Notes under the pieces: generated by a model | The model's input: the letters and a program-made list of their open reading frames with translations, nothing else | Told to the model about the DNA's origin: nothing | The model's database searches: none | Translations under genes and position numbers: made by a program | Shown: positions 14,579 to 19,943 of the stretch, piece after piece | How the letters are laid out: every line of letters begins with the position of its first letter | Position numbering within the stretch: the stretch's first letter is position 1 | Source: UBA3478 sp036782715 | GTDB lineage: Bacteria > Bacteroidota > Bacteroidia > Flavobacteriales > Flavobacteriaceae | NCBI GenBank assembly: GCA_036782715.1 | Contig: DAIPYN010000027.1 | Location: 1-19,943 of the forward strand | Length of the DNA stretch: 19,943 bases | Direction: 5' to 3'

Positions 14579-15372
14579 TGCTTAAGTAGTTCTTGAAGTA
14601 CCCTTTCAACTCCAAAATTATCGTGACTTTCAGTAACGAGTGTAGCCATTGCTTTAATTTCTGGGTGTGCATTGCCCATAGCTACGCTATTCGGTGTCAT
14701 TCGTAGCATTTCGATGTCGTTGAGGTAATCACCAAATACTAAGATTTCATTGCGATCGATGTTGTAGTAATCTAATAGCCTTTGCAGAGCTACCCCTTTG
14801 TTGGCTTTTTTATGAGATAGATCAACCCAGTAATCGCCTGATATCTTTACTTGAAGTTCCTTGTCATACTCTTTTACTACCGGATAGATATGGTGTTCAC
14901 CGCTGGTCGGATGATATAAAGCAACCTTTAAAGGGGTATGAAGAATCTCTTCAGTATGGGTTATTCGTTGATGACTTGAGTAATATTCTTCTAGAATCTG
15001 AATAAAATCAGGGTTTTTACTTGGAGTATATGCTTGATTTGCACAACATACTACAGGCTCAATTTCGGGATGAGAATTAAGTGTCCTCAGTATCTCCTTT
15101 ACGCTGTGAATCGATAGCTCCTGTGCATGGATGATCTCTTCATTTTCAACGATCAATGCACCGTTCTCGGCGATAAAACTCATTTTCTCACTGATCTCAG
15201 TCAGTTTGACAATCATTGATGGATATTGACGTCCGCTAGCGGCAACAAATCGAATACCTCTTCGGTGCATCTGCTCGTGCAGCTCTAAGAAAAGAGGACT
15301 AACCTCGTGCTTAGAATTGAGAAGGGTGCCGTCCATATCTGACACCACCATTTTTATATTGGATAGATTCAT
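14575..15372 (-). CDS. Cof-type HAD-IIB hydrolase (sugar-phosphate or nucleotide-type phosphatase)
   Basis: 265 residues of the haloacid dehalogenase superfamily. Motif I is VSDMDGTLL (10-18) with nucleophile and acid/base Asp; motif II is the Ser of AASGRQ; the conserved Lys of HKKANKGVAL and motif IV in VFGDYLNDIEMLRM complete the site, and SVAMGNAHPEIKAMA is typical of Cof/YbiV-type proteins. Between motifs II and III lies a large C2B cap. Such enzymes dephosphorylate sugar phosphates, pyridoxal phosphate or flavin mononucleotide; the substrate cannot be told from sequence. The ATG is only 8 nt past the rplT terminator, so transcription may depend on readthrough or on a start inside the hairpin. 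Its 3' end overlaps dnaB. Confidence 0.87.
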   Translation of the reverse strand: MNLSNIKMVVSDMDGTLLNSKHEVSPLFLELHEQMHRRGIRFVAASGRQYPSMIVKLTEISEKMSFIAENGALIVENEEIIHAQELSIHSVKEILRTLNSHPEIEPVVCCANQAYTPSKNPDFIQILEEYYSSHQRITHTEEILHTPLKVALYHPTSGEHHIYPVVKEYDKELQVKISGDYWVDLSHKKANKGVALQRLLDYYNIDRNEILVFGDYLNDIEMLRMTPNSVAMGNAHPEIKAMATLVTESHDNFGVERVLQELLKH

Positions 15373-15379
15373 AACTGAT

Positions 15380-15412
15380 AAAAAAAATCCCGATACTAAA
15401 GGTATCAGGATT
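15380..15412 (-). terminator. Terminator of the thrS-infC-rpmI-rplT operon
   Basis: ATCCCGATAC (15387-15396) and GTATCAGGAT (15402-15411) form a 10-bp stem around a 5-nt loop. Read as minus-strand RNA the one mismatch becomes a G-U pair and the stem runs into a T8 tract. It lies about 24 nt past the rplT stop. Confidence 0.85.
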
Positions 15413-15435
15413 TTAATAGCGGGGTTGAATAAATG

Positions 15436-15780
15436 TTACTTTACCTTATCGACTAACGCTTTAAAAGCTTCTGGCTGATTCATCGCTAAATCGGCAAGAA
15501 CTTTACGGTTAAGTTCGATTTGGTTTTTCTTTAGCGCTCCCATGAATTGTGAATAGGACATGCCGTGCTGTCTTGCGCCAGCATTAATACGGGTAATCCA
15601 TAAGGCTCTAAAATTCCTCTTTTTATTGCGACGGTCACGGTAAGCGTAAAGAAGGGCTTTCTCTACAGCATTTTTAGCAACGGTCCATACATTTTTTCTT
15701 CTTCCGAAGTATCCTTTCGCTTGCTTAAGGATTTTTTTTCTGCGTGCTCTTGAAGCAACTGAGTTTACTGATCTTGGCAT
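15436..15780 (-). CDS. rplT: 50S ribosomal protein L20
   Basis: 114 residues, the usual length. Diagnostic stretches are PRSVNSVASRARRKKILKQA at the N-terminus, GYFGRRKNVWTVAKNAVEKA, YRDRRNKKRNFRALWI and RINAGARQHGMSYSQFM. L20 is an early 23S rRNA binder needed for 50S assembly. In several bacteria free L20 also represses translation of its own operon by binding the mRNA; a hairpin in the 76-nt spacer before this gene might serve such a purpose. It is last in the operon and followed by the terminator. Confidence 0.98.
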   Translation of the reverse strand: MPRSVNSVASRARRKKILKQAKGYFGRRKNVWTVAKNAVEKALLYAYRDRRNKKRNFRALWITRINAGARQHGMSYSQFMGALKKNQIELNRKVLADLAMNQPEAFKALVDKVK

Positions 15781-15797
15781 ACTAATTTGTTTTTGTA

Positions 15798-15833
15798 GTC
15801 GGCGTTCTTTTCGAATCTTTTATTGGGCCGAAC
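15798..15833 (-). other. Stem-loop in the rpmI-rplT spacer
   Basis: GTCGGC (15798-15803) can pair with GCCGAAC (15827-15833) with one bulged A, and an inner TTC/GAA pairing is possible. It sits just before the rplT ATG. It might act as an L20-binding leader or as an RNA processing site; it might also be chance. Confidence 0.3.
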
Positions 15834-15856
15834 TCCATGGTTAATAAATCCCTTAC

Positions 15857-16054
15857 TTATTTCAGACGAAGTTGTTCTTTAATACTGTTAACGTCTGATT
15901 CATGCACTAGGGCACTGTGCGTGAGTTTAAGCTTACGCTTTTTTGATTTCTTAGTCAGGATGTGACTTTTGAAAGCGTGCTTTCTCTTGATTTTACCAGA
16001 ACCCGTCAGCTTGAAACGCTTCTTGGCACTAGATTTAGTTTTCATTTTTGGCAT
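15857..16054 (-). CDS. rpmI: 50S ribosomal protein L35
   Basis: 65 residues, standard length, very basic. PKMKTKSSAKKRFKLTGSGK at the N-terminus and KRKHAFKSHILTKKSKKRKL match L35. Between infC (26-nt gap) and rplT (76-nt gap), the conserved order of the infC operon. No unusual feature in the protein. Confidence 0.98.
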   Translation of the reverse strand: MPKMKTKSSAKKRFKLTGSGKIKRKHAFKSHILTKKSKKRKLKLTHSALVHESDVNSIKEQLRLK

Positions 16055-16080
16055 GATCCTATAATTTAATTACCCGCTAC

Positions 16081-16641
16081 TTATTTTTTTGCCACTTTAG
16101 GCGCGATAAACATAGTCATACGCTTACCTTCTAATTGTGGCATTTGCTCCACTTTACCGAACTCTTCTAGCTCTTGAGCTAGTTTGAGTAGTAAAATCTC
16201 ACCTTGATCTTTATAGACAATCGATCGTCCTTTGAAGAAAACAAAAGCTTTAAGCTTTGCACCTTCTTTTAAGAATTTCTCAGCATGTCTTTTCTTGAAC
16301 TCGAAATCGTGTTCATCGGTTTGTGGGCCGAATCTGATTTCTTTAATAACCACCTTAGTTGCATTCGCTTTGATCGCTTTTTCTCGTTTCTTTTGTTCGT
16401 AAAGAAACTTTTTGTAATCAATTACCTTACAAACCGGTGGGTCTGCTTTAGGAGAAATTTCAACAAGATCTAACTCTAGATCTTGTGCTACGTTTAATGC
16501 CTTAGAAATAGGGTAGATCCCAATTTCAACATTATCTCCTACCAGGCGCACTTCTCTAGCAGTAATTTCCTGATTGATCTTGTGCGGATTCGAAATTTCT
16601 CTTCGACCCTGGGGTTTAGTGCGTTTTCTGCGTATTGCTAT
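16081..16641 (-). CDS. infC: Translation initiation factor IF-3, apparent AUA start
   Basis: About 186 residues from the proposed start. IF-3 binds the 30S subunit, checks the start codon and initiator tRNA, and prevents early subunit joining. The N-domain has HKINQEITAREVRLVGDNVE, then LDLVEISPKADPPVCKVIDY; the C-domain has EIRFGPQTDEHDFEFK and GKRMTMFIAPK. The first standard start codon in frame is GTG at 16551, which would cut off the conserved N-terminal stretch including HKINQEI. Upstream to the in-frame TAA there is no ATG, GTG, TTG or CTG; the ATA at 16641, followed by codons for AIRRKRTKPQGRRE, aligns with the MAIR-type N-terminus of IF-3 from related bacteria. E. coli infC likewise starts with a rare AUU used for autoregulation. 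The gene follows thrS by 24 nt. Confidence 0.92.
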   Translation of the reverse strand: MAIRRKRTKPQGRREISNPHKINQEITAREVRLVGDNVEIGIYPISKALNVAQDLELDLVEISPKADPPVCKVIDYKKFLYEQKKREKAIKANATKVVIKEIRFGPQTDEHDFEFKKRHAEKFLKEGAKLKAFVFFKGRSIVYKDQGEILLLKLAQELEEFGKVEQMPQLEGKRMTMFIAPKVAKK

Positions 16642-16665
16642 GGCGCTAAAATTTTAGTTCAACTT

Positions 16666-18609
16666 CTATTTAAAAGATTTAAGCGTCTGCTTAATTTCCT
16701 CATTAATAATTTCGGCAAAGCTTTCGATATCCATAGATCCTAGGCTCTCACCACCGTGCTTTCTAACGCTTATTTGATTCGCATTTTCTTCTTGCTCACC
16801 AACAACAATCATTAAAGGCACTTTTTTCATCTCAGCCTCACGTATTTTTTTACCTACGGTTTCATTTCGGGCATCGATAAGGCCGCGAATTTCGTGATTT
16901 TCTAATGATTTTAAAACTTTTTCTGCATATTTTTCGTGTTTCTCACTGATAGGTAGAACAATAGCTTGAACCGGTATTAACCACAATGGGAAATTACCAC
17001 CGGTGTGTTCCAGTAGTAGTGCGATAAATCTCTCTAGACTTCCAAAGGGTGCACGATGAATCATAACCGGGCGGTGATTTTCGTTATCGCTCCCTTTGTA
17101 TTGTAGATCAAATCGCTCTGGAAGGTTATAATCTACTTGAATAGTACCTAATTGCCACTTACGCCCCAAGGCATCTTTAATCATGAAATCGAGCTTTGGC
17201 CCGTAGAAGGCAGCTTCTCCTTCTTCGATGACATAAGTAAGTCCTTTATTCTTTGCTGCTGTAATAATGGCTTGTTCAGCTTTTTCCCAATTGGCAACTT
17301 CACCGATGTATTTTTCTGGTTTTTGAGGGTCTCTTACCGATACTTGAGCGGTAAAATCTTCAAATCCTAAAGATCCAAGAACATAAAGCGTTAAGTCAAT
17401 GACGTTTTCAAACTCTCCTAGTAATTGATCTTGAGTACAGAAAATGTGTGCATCATCTTGAGTAAAACCACGAACTCTTGTTAAACCGTGTAATTCACCA
17501 CTTTGTTCATAACGGTAAACGGTTCCAAATTCTGCAAATCGCTTGGGTAGATCTTTGTAACTCGAAGGGCTATGCTTATAAATTTCGCAGTGATGAGGGC
17601 AGTTCATTGGTTTGAGTAAGAACTCTTCATCTTCTTTAGGAGTGTGAATCGGCTGAAAGCTGTCTTCACCGTATTTGGCGTAGTGACCTGAAGTTACATA
17701 GAGTTCTTTTTGACCGATATGAGGAGTAACTACCATTTCGTAACCCGCCTCTTTTTGGGCCTTTTTCAAGAAGGTTTCTAAACGCTCGCGAAGTGCTGCG
17801 CCTTTAGGTAGCCAGAGTGGAAGTCCTTGCCCCACTTTTGGTGAAAACGTGAATAATTCTAACTCTTTACCCAGTTTTCTGTGATCTCTTTTCTTGGCTT
17901 CTTCAATACGTTCTAGATACTCGGTTAGTTCTTTCTGCTTTGGAAATGAGATTCCGTAAACTCGAGTTAACTGAGGCTTATTTTCATCACCTCTCCAATA
18001 GGCACCTGCAATACTGAGTAATTTGAATGCCTTGATAAAACCAGTGTTTGGTAGGTGTCCTCCTCGACATAAATCGGTGAAATTACTGTGATCACAAAAG
18101 GTGATATCTCCGTCTGTTAGATTCTCAATTAGTTCTACTTTGAACGGATTGTCTTGGGTTTTATAAAAATCAAGTGCATCAGCTTTTGAAACAGAACGCA
18201 TTTTGAATTCGTGCTTTTCTCTAGCAATTTCAAGAGCTCTTTTTTCGATCGCAGCAAAATCCTTTTCGCTAATAGCGTGCTCTTTAAAATCGATATCGTA
18301 GTAAAAACCTTGTTCGATCGCAGGGCCAATGGTTAAGTTAACCCCTGGGTATAATTGTTCGATGGCCTGAGCAAGTAGGTGAGCACTTGAGTGCCAAAAG
18401 GCTTTTTTACCTTCATCATCATTCCATGTGTATAAGGTAAGCGTACCATCGGTTTCTAGTGGAGTACTGGTCTCAATAGTTTTCTGATTGTAACTTGCAG
18501 ATACAACATTTCTAGCAAGTCCTTCGCTTATCGATTGAGCTACCTCAAAAGGAGTGGTTCCTTTCGATACCTCTTTTACCGCGCCGTCGGGTAGGGTTAC
18601 CTTAATCAT
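16666..18609 (-). CDS. thrS: Threonyl-tRNA synthetase
   Basis: 647 residues, full length. It charges tRNA-Thr. Order of domains: TGS (about 1-60), the SAD editing domain with HSSAH (73-77) and the CRGGH element that clear mischarged Ser-tRNA, the class II catalytic core with MNCPHHCEIY (zinc Cys), motif 2 RYEQSGELHGLTRVRGF, a zinc His in QDDAHIFC, motif 3 RAPFGSLERFIALLLEHTGG, and a C-terminal anticodon-binding domain (about 540-640). The ATG at 18609 has a strong promoter about 22 nt upstream. It is the first gene of the thrS-infC-rpmI-rplT operon. The leader is too short for a T-box or for an E. coli-type operator of tRNA-like stems. Confidence 0.98.
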   Translation of the reverse strand: MIKVTLPDGAVKEVSKGTTPFEVAQSISEGLARNVVSASYNQKTIETSTPLETDGTLTLYTWNDDEGKKAFWHSSAHLLAQAIEQLYPGVNLTIGPAIEQGFYYDIDFKEHAISEKDFAAIEKRALEIAREKHEFKMRSVSKADALDFYKTQDNPFKVELIENLTDGDITFCDHSNFTDLCRGGHLPNTGFIKAFKLLSIAGAYWRGDENKPQLTRVYGISFPKQKELTEYLERIEEAKKRDHRKLGKELELFTFSPKVGQGLPLWLPKGAALRERLETFLKKAQKEAGYEMVVTPHIGQKELYVTSGHYAKYGEDSFQPIHTPKEDEEFLLKPMNCPHHCEIYKHSPSSYKDLPKRFAEFGTVYRYEQSGELHGLTRVRGFTQDDAHIFCTQDQLLGEFENVIDLTLYVLGSLGFEDFTAQVSVRDPQKPEKYIGEVANWEKAEQAIITAAKNKGLTYVIEEGEAAFYGPKLDFMIKDALGRKWQLGTIQVDYNLPERFDLQYKGSDNENHRPVMIHRAPFGSLERFIALLLEHTGGNFPLWLIPVQAIVLPISEKHEKYAEKVLKSLENHEIRGLIDARNETVGKKIREAEMKKVPLMIVVGEQEENANQISVRKHGGESLGSMDIESFAEIINEEIKQTLKSFK

Positions 18610-18631
18610 GTTTCTTACTCTAATTAGGTCG

Positions 18632-18662
18632 CAAAGATAGTTATAAGCCTTTGTCAGCCAAA
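18632..18662 (-). promoter_or_regulatory. Promoter of the thrS operon
   Basis: On the minus strand TTTG (18662-18659), 19 nt, TATCTTTG (18639-18632): an exact match to the Bacteroidota consensus TTTG-N19-TAnnTTTG, ending 22 nt before the thrS ATG. Confidence 0.8.
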
Positions 18663-18684
18663 GTCTACTTAATGCTTAATTTTG
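18651..18684 (+). promoter_or_regulatory. Candidate promoter of the PAP2 gene
   Basis: TAATTTTG (18677-18684) fits TAnnTTTG 19 nt before the ATG at 18704, with TTG (18651-18653) 23 nt upstream, the long end of accepted spacing. It overlaps the divergent thrS promoter. Confidence 0.45.
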
Positions 18685-18703
18685 TCTAATCAAAAGTACA
18701 GCA

Positions 18704-19333
18704 ATGAATCTACACCTAAAGCGCATATTCCCTTATCTAGTGCTTGTTTTTGTTGGGTTTCCGGGTGTTTTTTACCGAAGAGGATGGCTGTTTGAAAGAC
18801 TAAACGATTGGCATTCTCCTTTTTTAGACGGTTGGTTTACTACCATTACTTGGTTAGGCGATGCGACTTTTGCGGTTCTTATTCTCTTGTGGTTGTATTG
18901 GTTTAAAAACTATCAATGGGTATACGCCTTTGTTTTGGGGTTTGTTCTACATGTTATTTTCGTACACGTTTTTAAACAATGGATTGCACACGGATTTGAA
19001 AGGCCCTTTCTGTATTATCAGCAAATCGGATTAGAAAGTTCCTTTGATTGGATTGAAGGGGTTGCTATTCGAAAATTGAATAGTTTTCCTTCAGGACATA
19101 CCGCTACTGCATTTTTCTTTGCTACTTTTCTTAGTCAGTTGAATAGAAGGGGATTAGTATATCTCTGGTTATTTTTAGCCACCATGGTCGGCTTATCAAG
19201 GGTTTACATTGGTCAACATTGGTTTATGGATATCTATGTGGGAATGTTATTCGGTCTATGGTCTACTTTACTTAGCCTTTATTTGGTGAATCGGTATCCA
19301 AAACCCTGGTTTAAAAAGCAAAGAAAGCAATGA
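18704..19333 (+). CDS. PAP2-family membrane phosphatase
   Basis: 209 residues, about six membrane segments. The three phosphatase motifs are present: a K..RP motif (K91, R100-P101, with eight residues between rather than the classic six), PSGH (129-132), and SRVYIGQHWFMD (S165-R166, H172, D176) matching SRx5Hx3D. These residues face the periplasm. Family members dephosphorylate undecaprenyl diphosphate, phosphatidic acid, phosphatidylglycerol phosphate or lipid A; which one applies here is unknown. Its stop overlaps the ATG of the following glycosyltransferase (ATGA at 19330-19333), so joint action on the same lipid-linked substrate is plausible, such as lipid A remodelling or recycling of the lipid carrier. 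Confidence 0.85.
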   Translation: MNLHLKRIFPYLVLVFVGFPGVFYRRGWLFERLNDWHSPFLDGWFTTITWLGDATFAVLILLWLYWFKNYQWVYAFVLGFVLHVIFVHVFKQWIAHGFERPFLYYQQIGLESSFDWIEGVAIRKLNSFPSGHTATAFFFATFLSQLNRRGLVYLWLFLATMVGLSRVYIGQHWFMDIYVGMLFGLWSTLLSLYLVNRYPKPWFKKQRKQ

Positions 19334-19943
19334 GTCTAATGACCTCCTTACTTAAAAAATATCCTTGGCTCATTTTTAGTCTTATCGCTTTTCTTGTTTT
19401 TATACAATTCAATTGGAGTTATCCGATTAATATACTAGATGAAGCAAAAAACAGTGAGGCAGCTCGCGAAATGCTTGAGACGGGCCGTTGGTTTTACCCG
19501 ACTTTCAACGAAGTGATTCGAACCGACAAGCCGCCCTTACACTACTTTTTTATGGCTTTGGGTTATTTCGTTTTTGGTGTTGGTCCTTTTGGAGCACGAT
19601 TCTTTTCAGCCTTCTTTGGGGCATTGACCTTCTACCTTATTGTCAAGCAAACAGCCAAAGAGCTTGGAGAAAAAACCGCAATTTATTCGGGACTAACCTT
19701 TATCAGTTCGTTGTTATTCGCCCATGAATTTCACATGGCAGTACCCGATCCTTACCTGATTTTTGCGGTGACTTGGGCAATTACATCCTTTTATCGCTTT
19801 GAAAAGGAGTCTTCAAAAGCTCAGTTAATGATGGCCTATATTGCGATTGGCCTTGGTTTATTAGCAAAAGGTCCTATTGCCGCGGTGATCGTACTCTTAT
19901 CGGCTGCCTTGTACTTTACACTCACCCAACAGTGGTCTAAATT
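19330..19943 (+). CDS. ArnT-like (GT39/GT83 family) membrane glycosyltransferase, C-terminus beyond window edge
   Basis: Partial, 204 codons open to the edge. Residues about 10-30 are the first membrane helix; next is NILDEAKNSEAAREMLETG with the conserved acidic periplasmic loop (Asp-Glu) of the ArnT/PMT fold, then RWFYPTFNEVIRTDKPPLHYF, the best family signature (Lys-Pro-Pro with downstream Tyr). Further helices follow, and GLGLLAKGPIA is the typical conserved helix of the family. Such enzymes use polyprenyl-phosphate sugars as donors and modify lipid A or proteins in the periplasm. Start ATG 19330 overlaps the PAP2 stop; a second ATG at 19339 is possible. Donor and acceptor cannot be inferred from the visible half. 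Confidence 0.85.
   Translation, partial: MSLMTSLLKKYPWLIFSLIAFLVFIQFNWSYPINILDEAKNSEAAREMLETGRWFYPTFNEVIRTDKPPLHYFFMALGYFVFGVGPFGARFFSAFFGALTFYLIVKQTAKELGEKTAIYSGLTFISSLLFAHEFHMAVPDPYLIFAVTWAITSFYRFEKESSKAQLMMAYIAIGLGLLAKGPIAAVIVLLSAALYFTLTQQWSK

Noticed and set aside
18610..18631. T-box or tRNA-like leader regulating thrS
   Set aside because: The promoter lies so close to the ATG that the leader is under about 20 nt, too short for either.
19488..19727. 79-codon open frame on the plus strand near the right edge
   Set aside because: It lies inside the ArnT-like gene in another frame; the long frame from 19330 has clear family motifs and stays open to the edge.
1..19943. CRISPR arrays, insertion sequences, prophage genes, toxin-antitoxin or defence systems
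   Set aside because: No regularly spaced repeats, no transposase, integrase or known defence motifs were found; the genes are core functions with even composition.

Overview
The window looks like chromosomal DNA from a member of the Bacteroidota, most likely a pigmented, marine-type flavobacterium. The reasons are: upstream regions carry the phylum's TAnnTTTG -7 promoter element, twice with a TTG/TTTG element exactly 19 nt upstream; ribosome binding sites of the Shine-Dalgarno type are largely absent; tRNAs lack an encoded CCA; the gene content (CrtZ-type carotenoid cluster, split transketolase, PorT-like barrel, lipoprotein with acidic calcium-type repeats, Tgt lacking zinc cysteines) fits the phylum; base composition is moderately AT-rich. 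No insertion sequence, prophage, CRISPR array or sign of recent transfer was seen. It is a compact core-genome region in which neighbouring genes abut or overlap.

Layout. 1-4600 (minus strand) is a carotenoid operon read in the order regulator, crtI, crtB, crtZ, second CrtI/CrtD-family desaturase (cut by the left edge), with junctions of TAATG, ATGA, 5 nt and TAAGTG. The first gene encodes a MerR-type repressor with a CarH-like cobalamin domain, suggesting light- or B12-controlled pigment production. 4690-4998 holds tRNA-Leu(GAG) and tRNA-Lys(TTT) with terminators and promoters. 5008-6380 has shikimate kinase facing a two-gene unit of an Hsp15-like S4 protein and a PyrR-like phosphoribosyltransferase. 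6458-7399 is a lipoprotein with an FKBP-like domain and acidic repeats, ending tail-to-tail against an outer-membrane barrel gene that follows a two-gene split transketolase (7401-9800, minus).

9857-14578 (plus) runs tgt, an LptF/LptG-type permease, accA and dnaB, that is tRNA modification, LPS export, fatty-acid synthesis and replication. dnaB ends in an overlap with a HAD phosphatase gene (minus). 15380-18662 (minus) is the classical thrS-infC-rpmI-rplT translation operon with a good promoter and a strong terminator; infC appears to start at an AUA codon. From 18704 to the right edge a PAP2 phosphatase and an ArnT-like glycosyltransferase (incomplete) are translationally coupled, probably for envelope lipid or glycan modification.

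There are no gene-free stretches above 300 bases apart from the tRNA region 4529-5007, which is described feature by feature. The points most worth a second look are the CarH-like regulator and its possible operator, the non-canonical infC start, the SSB-tail-like C-terminus of DnaB, the zinc-ligand-free Tgt, and the in-frame stop/GTG junction between crtZ and the second desaturase.
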